From Rhizobium sp. BK313 (GTDB lineage: Bacteria; Pseudomonadota; Alphaproteobacteria; Rhizobiales; Rhizobiaceae), in the NCBI RefSeq assembly GCF_014193655.1, contig NZ_JACHZQ010000015.1, positions 16,957 to 80,956 of the forward strand: 64,000 bases of DNA, given 5' to 3'. Of this stretch, positions 18,574 through 28,800 are shown in pieces (positions within the stretch are counted from its first letter, which is position 1; every line of letters begins with the position of its first letter). The notes under the pieces were generated by a model. It searched no databases and had not been told where the DNA came from. It was given only the letters and a program-made list of their open reading frames with translations. The translations under genes were made by a program, and so were the position numbers.

Positions 18574-19413
18574 ATGACCGAACGTATGGACAAACGTTTT
18601 GCCGCTCTGAAAGTCGAAGGCCGCCCGGCTCTCGTCACCTATTTCATGGGTGGCGATCCCGATTACGACACCTCGCTCGGCATCATGAAGGCACTGCCGG
18701 AAGCCGGCGCCGACGTGATCGAACTGGGCATGCCTTTCTCCGATCCCATGGCCGACGGCCCGGCGATCCAACTCGCCGGCCAGCGCGCGCTGAAGGCCGG
18801 CCAGACGCTCAAGAAGACGCTGCAGCTTGCGACCGATTTCCGGAAGACAGATGGCGATACGCCGATCGTGATGATGGGTTACTACAATCCGATCTACATC
18901 TACGGCGTCGAAAAATTCCTCGATGATGCGCTTGCCGCCGGGATTGACGGCCTGATCGTCGTCGACCTGCCGCCGGAAATGGATGATGAGCTCTGCATCC
19001 CGGCAATCCGCAAGGGCATCAATTTCATCCGCCTTGCGACACCGACCACCGACGACAAGCGCCTGCCGACCGTTCTCAACAACACCTCCGGCTTCGTCTA
19101 TTATGTCTCGATGAACGGCATCACCGGTTCTGCCTTGCCGGACCCGTCGCTTGTCTCGGGCGCCGTCAAGCGCATCAAGCAGCATACCGACCTGCCGGTC
19201 TGCGTCGGCTTTGGCGTCAAGACGGCCGAGCATGCGAAAGTCATCGGCGGCTCCGCGGATGGCGTTGTCGTCGGTACGGCAATTGTCAACCAGATCGCCA
19301 CCAGCCTGACCAAGGACGGCAAGGCGACCTCTGACACCATCCAGGCCGTCGCGACGCTGGTGCGCGGCCTGTCGACGGGAACGCGTTCGGCGCGCCTTGT
19401 TGCTGCCGAATAG
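18574..19413 (+). CDS. trpA: Tryptophan synthase alpha chain
   Basis: Cleaves indole-3-glycerol phosphate to indole and glyceraldehyde 3-phosphate and channels indole to TrpB. The 279-residue barrel has the catalytic Glu in VIELGMPFSDPMADGP (about residues 49-64) and the catalytic Asp in VVDLPPEMDDE near residue 131. It lies 10 bp after trpB. The intergenic stretch to accD is 110 bp and contains a long hairpin. Confidence 0.96.
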   Translation: MTERMDKRFAALKVEGRPALVTYFMGGDPDYDTSLGIMKALPEAGADVIELGMPFSDPMADGPAIQLAGQRALKAGQTLKKTLQLATDFRKTDGDTPIVMMGYYNPIYIYGVEKFLDDALAAGIDGLIVVDLPPEMDDELCIPAIRKGINFIRLATPTTDDKRLPTVLNNTSGFVYYVSMNGITGSALPDPSLVSGAVKRIKQHTDLPVCVGFGVKTAEHAKVIGGSADGVVVGTAIVNQIATSLTKDGKATSDTIQAVATLVRGLSTGTRSARLVAAE

Positions 19414-19422
19414 TTTTCCCAC

Positions 19423-19467
19423 ATAGGCAGAGGTCTTCAATCAGAGTCGATTGAAGAAATGGCCTAT
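19423..19467 (+). repeat. Long interrupted hairpin between trpA and accD
   Basis: Nested inverted repeats: outer arms ATAGGC / GCCTAT and inner 9-bp arms TCTTCAATC / GATTGAAGA around a 6-nt loop. No T run follows, so it is not a standard intrinsic terminator. It may be an mRNA processing or stability structure between trpA and accD. Confidence 0.5.
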
Positions 19468-19523
19468 GCGCATTAGGTGTCGACTACGATATCGGTTAAT
19501 TCAGTCGATCAGGAGTTTTCGAA

Positions 19524-20435
19524 TTGAACTGGATCACGAATTACGTCCGCCCGCGGATCAATTCCATGCTGGGCCGTCGCGAAGTGCCGGAAAATCTCTG
19601 GATCAAGTGCCCGGAGACCGGCGAAATGGTCTTCCATAAGGATCTGGAAGACAACAAGTGGGTGATTCCAGCCTCCGGTTTCCATATGAAGATGCCGGCC
19701 AAGGCCCGCCTCGCCGATCTCTTCGATAATGGCGATTACGAATCGCTGCCGCAGCCGAAGGTCGCGCAGGACCCGCTGAAGTTTCGCGACTCGAAGAAAT
19801 ATACCGACCGCCTGAAGGACAGCCGCGTCAAGACCGAGCAGGAAGACACGATTCTGGCTGGCGTCGGCAAGGTTCGAGGCCTGAAGCTGGTTGCTGTCGT
19901 GCATGAGTTCAATTTCATGGGCGGCTCGCTCGGCATTGCCGCCGGCGAGGCGATCGTCAAGGCGTTCGAACGCGCCATCGCCGAAAAGTGCCCGCTGGTG
20001 ATGTTCCCTGCGTCGGGCGGCGCGCGCATGCAGGAAGGCATTCTGTCGCTGATGCAGTTGCCGCGCACGACCGTTGCCGTCGACATGCTGAAGGAAGCCG
20101 GCCAGCCCTATATCGTCGTGTTGACCAACCCGACGACGGGTGGCGTCACCGCTTCCTACGCTATGCTTGGCGATATCCATCTTGCGGAGCCGGGTGCGGA
20201 AATTTGTTTTGCCGGCAAGCGCGTCATCGAACAGACGATCCGCGAAAAGCTGCCGGAAGGCTTCCAGACCTCCGAATATTTGCTTGAGCACGGCATGGTC
20301 GACATGGTCGTCAAACGCCACGATATCCCCGATACCCTGGCTACGCTTCTGAAGATCCTGACCAAGAAGCCGGCGAATGACGTGTCTGCGAAGGACCTGA
20401 ACGGAGCGGCGCTGCCGATGGTGGCGAACGCCTAA
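19524..20435 (+). CDS. accD: Acetyl-CoA carboxylase carboxyltransferase subunit beta
   Basis: The beta subunit of the carboxyltransferase that makes malonyl-CoA for fatty acid synthesis, with AccA as partner. The 303-residue protein has the crotonase-type core with FNFMGGSLG, PASGGARMQEG and NPTTGGVTASYAMLGD. The TTG start at 19524 follows AGGAG. The N-terminal zinc ribbon is degenerate: aligned without gaps to E. coli AccD, only the first of four zinc Cys is kept (residue 29), and the others are Thr32, Ile48 and Ser51. It precedes folC, an order widely seen in bacteria. Confidence 0.96.
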   Translation: MNWITNYVRPRINSMLGRREVPENLWIKCPETGEMVFHKDLEDNKWVIPASGFHMKMPAKARLADLFDNGDYESLPQPKVAQDPLKFRDSKKYTDRLKDSRVKTEQEDTILAGVGKVRGLKLVAVVHEFNFMGGSLGIAAGEAIVKAFERAIAEKCPLVMFPASGGARMQEGILSLMQLPRTTVAVDMLKEAGQPYIVVLTNPTTGGVTASYAMLGDIHLAEPGAEICFAGKRVIEQTIREKLPEGFQTSEYLLEHGMVDMVVKRHDIPDTLATLLKILTKKPANDVSAKDLNGAALPMVANA

Positions 20436-20468
20436 CCTGGAACGAATGGCCGAAAGGCGGAGTGCGGG

Positions 20469-21821
20469 ATGACAGCCATGGATCAATCCGCAGTGAGCGA
20501 GGCGGCACGGGAAATCGACAAACTGATGGGGCTGCATCCCAAGGGCTTCGATCTCTCGCTCGACAGAATTACCCGGCTGCTCGACATCCTCGGCAATCCG
20601 CACAAAAAATTGCCGCCGGTGATCCATGTCGCCGGCACCAACGGCAAGGGCTCGGTGACGGCCTTCTGCCGCGCGCTTCTCGAGGCGGGCGGCCTGAGCG
20701 TGCATGTTCATACCTCGCCGCATCTCGTCAATTGGCATGAGCGCTACCGCATCGGTGTCAAGGGAGGTCGCGGCGCACTCGTCGGCGATGCGGTCTTCGC
20801 CGATGTGCTCCGGCGTATTGCCGATGCCAACGGCGGCCAGAAGATCACGGTGTTCGAGATTCTGACCGCGGCCACCTTCATGTTGTTTGCCGAGCATCCG
20901 GCCGATGCCGCGATCATCGAAGTCGGTCTCGGTGGCCGTTTCGACGCCACCAACGTCATTTCCGATCCGGCCGTCTCGGTGATCATGCCGATCTCGCTCG
21001 ATCATCAGCCCTATCTCGGCGACCGCGTCGAGCTGATCGCGGCCGAAAAGGCGGGGATCATGAAGGCCGGCCGTCCCGTCGTCATCGGCCACCAGGAATA
21101 TGATGCGGCCCTGGACGTGCTGATATCGACAGCCGAGCGGCTGCGCTGCCCGACCGCGGTCTTCGGCCAGGATTTTTCCGCCCATGAGGAATACGGCCGG
21201 CTGGTCTATCAGGACGAGTTCGGTCTTGCCGACCTGCCGTTGCCGCGCCTGCCGGGGCGGCATCAATATGCCAATGCCGCGGCCGCCATCCGGTCCGTCA
21301 AGGCGGCGGGCTTTACGGTTACCGAGGCGATGATGGAGAAGGCGATGATTTCGGTCGAATGGCCGGGCCGCCTGCAGCGTCTGACGGAGGGCAATTTGTT
21401 GCCGCACGCGCCGGAAGGCGCAGAAATCTGGGTCGATGGCGGCCACAATCCGGGCGCCGGCGAGGTCATTGCCGAAGCAATGGCCAATTTCGAGGAGCGT
21501 CAGCCGCGGTCGCTGTTCCTGATCATCGGCATGATCAATACCAAGGATCCGGTCGGCTATTTCAAGTCATTCACCGGCCTGGCGGAAAAAGTCTATTGCG
21601 TGCCGATTCGTGGCAGCGACTCGATGATCGATCCTGTTGTTCTGGCAGGCGCCGCCTATGACGCCGGCCTGGTGGCCGAGCCGATGTCGAGCGTCGGCCA
21701 GGCGCTAGACGCGATCAAAGAACTGGCCGTGCCCAATTTGCCCGCCCCGCGCATCCTGATCGGCGGCTCGCTTTATCTCGTCGGCGATGTCCTTGCCGAT
21801 AACGGCACGCCGCCAAAGTGA
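20469..21821 (+). CDS. folC: Bifunctional folylpolyglutamate synthase / dihydrofolate synthase
   Basis: ATP-dependent ligase adding glutamate to dihydropteroate and folates. The 450-residue product has the Mur-ligase-like P-loop HVAGTNGKGSVTAF (about residues 54-67), LGGRFDATNV near residue 155, and the C-terminal domain with DGGHNPGAGEV near residue 321. It lies 33 bp after accD, with GGAG before the ATG. It is the last gene of the trp-acc-fol run and ends at a shared bidirectional terminator before trxA. Confidence 0.95.
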   Translation: MTAMDQSAVSEAAREIDKLMGLHPKGFDLSLDRITRLLDILGNPHKKLPPVIHVAGTNGKGSVTAFCRALLEAGGLSVHVHTSPHLVNWHERYRIGVKGGRGALVGDAVFADVLRRIADANGGQKITVFEILTAATFMLFAEHPADAAIIEVGLGGRFDATNVISDPAVSVIMPISLDHQPYLGDRVELIAAEKAGIMKAGRPVVIGHQEYDAALDVLISTAERLRCPTAVFGQDFSAHEEYGRLVYQDEFGLADLPLPRLPGRHQYANAAAAIRSVKAAGFTVTEAMMEKAMISVEWPGRLQRLTEGNLLPHAPEGAEIWVDGGHNPGAGEVIAEAMANFEERQPRSLFLIIGMINTKDPVGYFKSFTGLAEKVYCVPIRGSDSMIDPVVLAGAAYDAGLVAEPMSSVGQALDAIKELAVPNLPAPRILIGGSLYLVGDVLADNGTPPK

Positions 21822-21834
21822 CAAATCGGACCAA

Positions 21835-21864
21835 CAAAAAAGCCCGGACGAGCCGGGCTTTTTA
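21835..21864. terminator. Bidirectional terminator between folC and trxA
   Basis: Stem AGCCCGG / CCGGGCT with a 5-nt loop, flanked by A6 and T5, between convergent genes. Confidence 0.88.
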
Positions 21865-21883
21865 ATGAACTCATCGATACCGG

Positions 21884-22204
21884 TCAGGCAGCGCTGGAAA
21901 TCCAGTTGTGCAGCGCGGTCTTGGGAGCGGCGCCAACCTTGATGTCGGCAACTTCGCCGGCCTTGAACATGGCAAGCGTCGGAATCGAGCGGACGCCGAA
22001 CTGGGCAGCCAGTTCCGGGTTTTCATCGATGTTGAGCTTGGCGACCTTCACCTTGCCTTCGAACTGTACAGCAAGCTCTTCCAGAGCCGGAGCGATCATC
22101 TTGCACGGACCGCACCATTCGGCCCAGAAATCAACGACGACGGGCTCTGCGGACTGAAGAACTTCGGCAGCGAAGTTGGAGGTATCGACTTTTACGGTAG
22201 CCAT
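21884..22204 (-). CDS. trxA: Thioredoxin 1
   Basis: Cytoplasmic disulfide reductase of 106 residues with the active site WAEWCGPCKM (about residues 28-37) and the cis-proline region RSIPTLAMFKAG. I chose the ATG at 22204 (MATVKVD) since GGAGCAGCCT lies immediately before it and the product then has the normal thioredoxin length. It lies 76 bp downstream of addA on the same strand and is the last gene of that run. Confidence 0.96.
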   Translation of the reverse strand: MATVKVDTSNFAAEVLQSAEPVVVDFWAEWCGPCKMIAPALEELAVQFEGKVKVAKLNIDENPELAAQFGVRSIPTLAMFKAGEVADIKVGAAPKTALHNWISSAA

Positions 22205-22280
22205 AGGCTGCTCCTTTACCGGGATTTGCGGGTTGTAATGTATGTGAGGGTGCGGTGCCGGAATTTCAATGTCCGGTATT

Positions 22281-25200
22281 TCACTTTGTCTTGAGCTCTG
22301 CAAGCGCCAATGCGAGTGCCTCTCCGGACAGCGTGTGGATCGAGGCATTCTCGGTATAGACGAGCACGCAATCGACGCGTTTGCCGGGGTAGAGTGGCGA
22401 GAGGATCTCACGATAGATGGCAAGCTGTGCCCGATGGGCGAAAGGAATCTCGTCCGCGACACGCGGTGGCACCCGATTCGTCTTGTAGTCGAGGATGACA
22501 AGGCGATCATCGAGCACCGTCAGTCGATCGATGCGGCCGGAGACCGCAAAATTCTGATCGCCGAGCGTCAGCGTGCCCATGATCGAGACTTCGGCCTGGG
22601 CATGGGCGCTGAAAACGCCCTGAAGTTCAGGATGTGACAGCAGCGCCAATACGGAGTTGATCAGCGCTTCGCGCTCCGCCCGCGGCCAGAAACGTGCAGC
22701 TCGCTCGGCGTAGCGCCGCGCCGCATCGGCGCGATCTGCCGGCGCGATCTCCGGCAATGTCTGCAGCATGCGGTGGATGAAGCGTCCCTTTTCCAGGGAG
22801 CGATCCGATTTGGTCTTTTCGCTGAACAGCGGCGAGGCGACGAGTAAGTTGTCGGCCTCGTCGTCGATGATGGTACCGGCACCGGACGGGCTGAGCGGCC
22901 GAGGCAGGTTTCGTTGCGGTGGCAGGGGCCGGCTGAGCCCTCCCGGCAGCGCTCCTCGGTCCCGCATCGCTTCCACCTGTTCCATATGTTCGAAAGTGCG
23001 CTCGACCTGGGTGACACGCCAGCTCAGCCCCTGCCATTCGCCGTCCGGTCCGGAGAAACTGACAGGAGTGCAGCGTTCGCCATCCTGGCGTAGCGCCGCA
23101 GAAATCATAGCATGCCATGTATCGCCGTTTTCGCGGATGCCGCGATAGCCGCAGATGATCAGCCTATCGGCGGCTCGCGTCATGCCGACATAGAGCAGGC
23201 GGCGATACTCCTCTTCCGCCAGAGTTTGAAGCCTGGTGGTGTCAGCCTGGGTCAGCGAATTGGCGAGTGCACCGACCGGCACCCAGACCGGCAGCGGGAT
23301 TTCGTTTTTCCCGGTCTCGATCAGTCGCAACTTCGGTAGATGTGCATGTGTGAAGGCTTTGCCGCCGCCGTCGACGAGGAAGACGATGGGCGCTTCCAGG
23401 CCCTTGGAGGCGTGCACCGTCATGATCCGTACCTCGTTGCGGCCTTTGTCCTGCTCGCGCTTCACTGTCGGCGCCTCCAGCTCCAGCGTCGAGATGAAGG
23501 ATTGCAGACCCGGCAGCCCGGAGGTTTCGTGATCCAGTGTGAAGGTTAGGAATTCATCAAGGATATCGCTGACTTCGGTGCCGAGCCGAGCCAGGAATTG
23601 CCGCCGGCCGCCGAAGCTGCCGAGCACACGAGCATAAAAGTCATGCACGGATAGGCTTTTCGAAAGGGCCAGGAAGGTTTTCAGCCTGTCGACCGCATGG
23701 CGGAAGCGCTCATGACCGTCATCGGCGAATGTCTGTAGATGGCTCCAGACGCTTTCATTGTCACCTCTGTACGCCGCGACGGCAAAAACATCGTCTTCGC
23801 CGAGATCGAATAGGGGGCTCTTCAGAAGAGCGGCGAGTGAGAGATCGTCTTCCGGCAGCAACAGAAAGCGGCCAAGCGCCAGGAGATCCTGAATGGCGAT
23901 GTGGCTGGTCAGTACCAGGCGGTCGGCGCCGGCGACGGGGATATTGTTGCGCCGCTTCAACGCCCGGGTCAGAGCGTTGACGAAGCTATCACGCTTGCGC
24001 ACCAGCACGAGGATGTCGCCGGCTTCGATGAAGCGGGCCTTGCCCTTGTCGATGATTGTCCCGCGGCCAATGAGGTTGCCGATGGTCTGCGCCATACGCC
24101 GTGCCAGGATCGCCGCCGGCGCACTTTCCGGCGTCGAATCGAACGGCGCGGTCCAGTCTTCCTCTTTCGCCAGCGGCTCCGGCGCGATCATGTCCCAGAG
24201 ATCGACCGCACCGGAATGGCCGATGCGGCTGGAGCGGTGCACGACGGGTTCGGCGACTGCGCTGAGCCCTCGGGCATTTTCCGGCGCGGTGAAAACATGA
24301 TCGACGGCGGCTAGCACATCGGCGGTCGAGCGGAAGGAGAGCGGCAGTCGGATCGACGAAAACTGCTGGCCGCTGGTCGCCACCCGCCGCCGCGTCCGGT
24401 CGCTTTCCTCAGAGAAGCGTTCTGGCCGCGCACCCTGGAAGGAATAGATCGACTGTTTCTCATCGCCGACCGCGAAGATCGTCCTGAGGGTCGGCCGGGC
24501 GCTTTCGCCGGAGAAGAAATCCTCCGCCAGAGACTGGATGACGCTCCATTGGATGGGGCTGGTGTCCTGCGCCTCGTCGACGAGGATGTGGTCGATGCCT
24601 TGGTCGAGCTTGTAGTGGATCCAGGGGCCGACGTCCTTCTTGGTCAGGAGATCGGCGGTGCGGGTGATCAGGTCTTCGAAATCGAGCTGGCTGCGTCGCT
24701 TCTTCAGTTCTTCGTAGTCACGGTTCAGCCGGTCGGCGAGGACGAGCGCTGCGCGGGTGGCGCGATACATCCGCATCAGCTTCAGCCGGTCGCGGCAGGC
24801 GACGATATGTGCGCGGGCCGCGGCGACGGCGTCGGCCAGCGTGGGTGCATCCGTCAGCATCGCCTTGACGAAAAACTGGCTGTCCGATTTCGGTTCGCCT
24901 TTGGCGGTCAGCATCACCTTTTCGAGGATCTCCGCGCGGGCGATCGGGTTGGATTCGCGTTTAGCAAGGCGCAGGCCATAGGCGATATCCAGCGCCTTCG
25001 CGCCACCTTTGAGATCGGCAAGCGTGAGATAAAGCTCCAGCGTCGAGCTGGAGAGGCCGGGCAGCGGCCAATATTGTTCCGCGATGGCGGTCTCCGTATC
25101 ATCGGGAGAAAGACCGAGCCGGGTGAGCAGTGCGGCCTCGAAGCCGCCCTTCCCCTCGGCATCCATGGTAAAGCGGCGGATGGCGTTGCGGTTGGCGACG

Positions 25201-25847
25201 ATGTCGCCAAGCAATGTCTCCAGGCCGGATTCGTCGCCGAGATCGAGCACATAGGCGAAGGCTTCTGCAAGCTCCGGATTCTGATGCGGCGGCGTCGCGG
25301 TCAGCAGCGAGCGGCGAGCATCATCGAGCAGGGTCGCTGCAGCGCGATCGTCGAGAACGGAGAAATGGCCGGCAACGTTGGCTTCCAGCGGGAATTGATG
25401 CAGCAGCGCCTCGCAGAAGGCGTGGATCGTCTGGATCTTCAGCCCCCCCGGCGTTTCCAGCGCCTTGGCGAAGAGGCGGCGTGCCTCGGCGAGCTTGAGG
25501 AGACCCGGTTCCGCGCCTTCGATCTCGGCGATCCGTGCCTTCAGCTCCTCGTCCGGCAGCGTTGCCCATGCGGCCAGCCGGTCGAAAACGCGGTTCGACA
25601 TCTCCGAAGCAGCGGCCTTGGTATAGGTCAAGCAAAGAATGGCTGACGGTCGTGCGCCGGCGAGAAGCAGGCGAATGACGCGCTGGGTCAGCACATGCGT
25701 CTTGCCGGAGCCGGCATTGGCCGAGACCCAGGCGGAGCGTACTGGATCGGAAGCGATGGATTGCTGGACCGTCGTCCACCCGATCCACGCGCCGGCATCA
25801 TCGCTGTTGGGCAGGGCAGCCAGTTCGTTGGCGGAAAGATTACTCAT
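22281..25847 (-). CDS. addA: ATP-dependent helicase/nuclease AddA
   Basis: The helicase-nuclease subunit of the AddAB recombinase, which resects double-strand breaks to make 3' ends for RecA. The 1188-residue protein has the UvrD-type P-loop SANAGSGKTH (residues 42-51), the motif II DEAQDTSPIQW, motif VI region RLLYVGMTRAADRLI, and a C-terminal RecB-like nuclease domain with SGRIDRL and ILDYKTNR. The ATG at 25847 (MSNLSANE) overlaps the addB stop by 8 bp, which indicates translational coupling. A more upstream in-frame start would lie deep within addB. Confidence 0.96.
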   Translation of the reverse strand: MSNLSANELAALPNSDDAGAWIGWTTVQQSIASDPVRSAWVSANAGSGKTHVLTQRVIRLLLAGARPSAILCLTYTKAAASEMSNRVFDRLAAWATLPDEELKARIAEIEGAEPGLLKLAEARRLFAKALETPGGLKIQTIHAFCEALLHQFPLEANVAGHFSVLDDRAAATLLDDARRSLLTATPPHQNPELAEAFAYVLDLGDESGLETLLGDIVANRNAIRRFTMDAEGKGGFEAALLTRLGLSPDDTETAIAEQYWPLPGLSSSTLELYLTLADLKGGAKALDIAYGLRLAKRESNPIARAEILEKVMLTAKGEPKSDSQFFVKAMLTDAPTLADAVAAARAHIVACRDRLKLMRMYRATRAALVLADRLNRDYEELKKRRSQLDFEDLITRTADLLTKKDVGPWIHYKLDQGIDHILVDEAQDTSPIQWSVIQSLAEDFFSGESARPTLRTIFAVGDEKQSIYSFQGARPERFSEESDRTRRRVATSGQQFSSIRLPLSFRSTADVLAAVDHVFTAPENARGLSAVAEPVVHRSSRIGHSGAVDLWDMIAPEPLAKEEDWTAPFDSTPESAPAAILARRMAQTIGNLIGRGTIIDKGKARFIEAGDILVLVRKRDSFVNALTRALKRRNNIPVAGADRLVLTSHIAIQDLLALGRFLLLPEDDLSLAALLKSPLFDLGEDDVFAVAAYRGDNESVWSHLQTFADDGHERFRHAVDRLKTFLALSKSLSVHDFYARVLGSFGGRRQFLARLGTEVSDILDEFLTFTLDHETSGLPGLQSFISTLELEAPTVKREQDKGRNEVRIMTVHASKGLEAPIVFLVDGGGKAFTHAHLPKLRLIETGKNEIPLPVWVPVGALANSLTQADTTRLQTLAEEEYRRLLYVGMTRAADRLIICGYRGIRENGDTWHAMISAALRQDGERCTPVSFSGPDGEWQGLSWRVTQVERTFEHMEQVEAMRDRGALPGGLSRPLPPQRNLPRPLSPSGAGTIIDDEADNLLVASPLFSEKTKSDRSLEKGRFIHRMLQTLPEIAPADRADAARRYAERAARFWPRAEREALINSVLALLSHPELQGVFSAHAQAEVSIMGTLTLGDQNFAVSGRIDRLTVLDDRLVILDYKTNRVPPRVADEIPFAHRAQLAIYREILSPLYPGKRVDCVLVYTENASIHTLSGEALALALAELKTK

Positions 25848-28800
25848 CGCCCGCGCCCTCCTGCTCGGTTTCCGCCGTCGACCATTCCGAGACGCGGGCA
25901 AGGTGATCGTAGTCGCCGCCATACTCGAATTGCTGGGCGGGGATCAGCCTCGAGGAAAAACCTTTTTCGCCGGATTGCAGAAGGGCGACGAATTTGACGA
26001 GTTGGTCCATCGACTCCAGAGCCAAGTCCATAGCCGACTTTGTTTCCGTCTTGCCGCCGCGGCTGGAAAGCTCGTTGTTGACCTGATCGACCTTGAAGCG
26101 ATCGCCGGGTCTAAGCCGGACATAGAGCAGGTTCTCCGGCAGGAGCGGGCCGACATTGCGGAAAGCGCCGGCCTTGAGCGCGTAGGCTTCCAGCGCCAGT
26201 TGCGGATCAAGCAGTGCGCGGGCTTGCGCCGGAGACGGATTGTAGCCGGTCTTGTAGTCGATGATATCGGCGGCCTTATCGCCCTTGAAATCGATACGGT
26301 CGGCGACGCCGGTGAGGCGGATGCCGATCGGCTCGATCTCGACGCCGGCGGGCACTTCCGTTGCTGTCCTGCGGATTTCCGGCCGCCGTTCCGCTTCCCA
26401 GGCGAGAAAGGCACGCGCCACTTCGCGAAAGCGCGGTCGCCAGACGCTGTCGATATGAACCGGCAATTGTTCGGCGTCGAAAAGCTCGGCGACGATGCGA
26501 TCCATCGCCCGCGACGCATCCGGCGTTCCGGCAATATGGCCCTCACGGATGAAACGGTCGATGATCTTGTGATAGAGCGTGCCGCGCTCGGCTGGGCCGG
26601 GGTCGCGGTTGAAGGGATCGATCGGGTCGAGCCGCAGGACGCGGCGGGCGTAGATCGCATAGGGGTCGCGCCGCAGACGGCCGACCTCGCTGAAGGAATA
26701 GCTCTTAGGCTGCAGCTCGGCCGGCGGTTTGGGGGACGGCCTTACCGCCGGTGCCTGGTTTTCGCCCTCGTCGATCATGCTGGCCCAATGGCGGTATTGA
26801 TCGCCGCGGGCCTTCAATTCATTCGCGAATGTCTTGCCGCCCAGCGCCATCAGGCGCTGCAGCCAGCGCGATGCGACGGTCGGGGTCGAGCCTTGTCGCA
26901 GCGCGCGTGAATAGATCAGATCGTGCGTGCCGTTTGCCATTTCGAAGTCGTGAGCAAGCTGACCGATGCGCCGCTCCGGCGGTTCCAGGCCGATTTCGGT
27001 CTTCATCGTACGGGAGATGAAGGGATTGTTGGCGGTTTGACCCGGCCAGGAACCTTCGTTGAGCCCGCCAAGGATCAGCGTATCGACGCTCTGGAGGCGC
27101 GCCTCCAGCGTGCCGAAGATGAACAGGCGTGGATGGCTCAGTGCCCGGGGCTTGACCGCTTGGCCCGCGGAGAGCGCGGCCACGATGTCGATCCATTGCG
27201 GCCCGTCCGCTTGAAGTTGGCTATCGGTATCGATGACCTCCTTCAGGAGGCTTGCCAGCGTATCGCCGGCCTCGCCGGACCAGAGCGCAGCCAGGTTGCC
27301 GCGCTCGTCTGCGGCGACGGACTCCAAGGCGCGGCCTGTGCGTTCAGCCCATTCGGACAGGGTGGGGTGACTGTCGGATGCTTGCGGCAAAAGCACAGAC
27401 GCCAGTGGTTCGCAAGCCTCTGTGACCCGCTGGGCCAGCGCGCGTGCCCGGTCCACGGCGTCCGGGGGCAGGGATTTGCGCCAGTGTGGCGGATGGCGGT
27501 CCATGGCCTGTTCGGCAAGCTGGCGGTCGAGCAAGGATTCCAGCGCGCCGATATCGACATCGGCAGTGCCACCCCTCAAGGCCAGGATTTCCAACGCATC
27601 GACGCCGAGCTGCAACGCATCCTGGGCTAGGCTGAAACGGGCGAGAGGATGCTTGAGCAGCGAAACGACGGCGACAGGATCGCCGGGACGAAGCGTAGCT
27701 TCGAGCAGCAATTGCAGCAGCGCACCCTGCGGCGTGGCGGCAAGCGGCGTGCCGGCCGAATCGTCGGCAATGATGCCGAAACGTGCCAGCTCCGCCGTAA
27801 CGCGCCGGGCCAGATTGCGGTCCGGCGTGATCAGCGCCGCTTGGCTCTCGCCACCGTTCCGTCCGGGTTTTTCCAGCGCAAGCCGCAAAGCGATGGCGAT
27901 CGCAGTTGCCTCTTCCCGCTCGTTTGCCGCTTCGATCAGGGCGACATCGGCAAAGGCTCGCGCAATGGAGCCTGGCGCGAGCGTCTTTTGCCACGCTCCC
28001 CAGCCGCTGGTCGCCTTCGCGGGTGCAAGGGCGCGTGACAGGATCTGTGCGCGCATCTGCATGCTCTCGGACGCTTCGGCAACGGTTTCGACATCGCTCC
28101 GGGTCGCACGCAGCCGCTTCAGCAGCAGCGACAGGCCATATTGCGGATGACTGCGTGTTGTCGGATCGACCTTCTCGCCGGCGCCAAGTTCCGGGGCTAC
28201 CAAACGCCAGTCCTCTTCCGGCATTGTGAGGTCGAGCCCCGGCAGCACGATGACGCCCTGCGGCAGGGACGCAACGGCAGCGATCAACTCCGCTGTAGCC
28301 GGCACGGAACCGGTGGAGCCGGCGATGATAATCGGCCCGGCATGCTGCATGGTGGCAAGCCGCTGCGCTTCGGCGCGCAGAATGGCGTTGCGGTTCCGGG
28401 CAGGCGAGGATTTGCCGAGTTCCTCCAGCCGTGCCGGCCAGAAGGCGCTGGCGATCTGAAGGAATTCAGCCGTCAGTTGCCACCAGAGCGCATGGTCCTC
28501 GGCACTGAGATTGCTAAGCTCGGCCCAGTCGCGATCCTCGGTCTCGATGGAATCGATGAGTTCCGCAAGATTGCGCGCCAGCCAGATGGCATCCGCGGGG
28601 CTCGCCGGAGCAACGAGCGGCGAATCTGAATGGATGTCGCGAACGATTTGCGGCAGCTTGTTGCGCCAGGCGAGGATCAGCCGCGCCAATTCCAGCAGTC
28701 GCGCCGTATTGGCAAGCGGCTGCGCCAGGTCCGCGGTCGCTGGCAGGGCCTCGTCGAAATAACCGTTGTCGTCATCGGTCTCGCCGAGCGGGCGGATCAC

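Noticed and set aside
19509..21446. 645-residue open frame antisense to accD and folC
   Set aside because: It spans two confidently assigned opposite-strand genes and has shadow-type composition.
24549..26910. Long plus-strand open frames opposite addA and addB
   Set aside because: They are shadows of the AddA and AddB reading frames and break at the gene boundary; no motif is visible.
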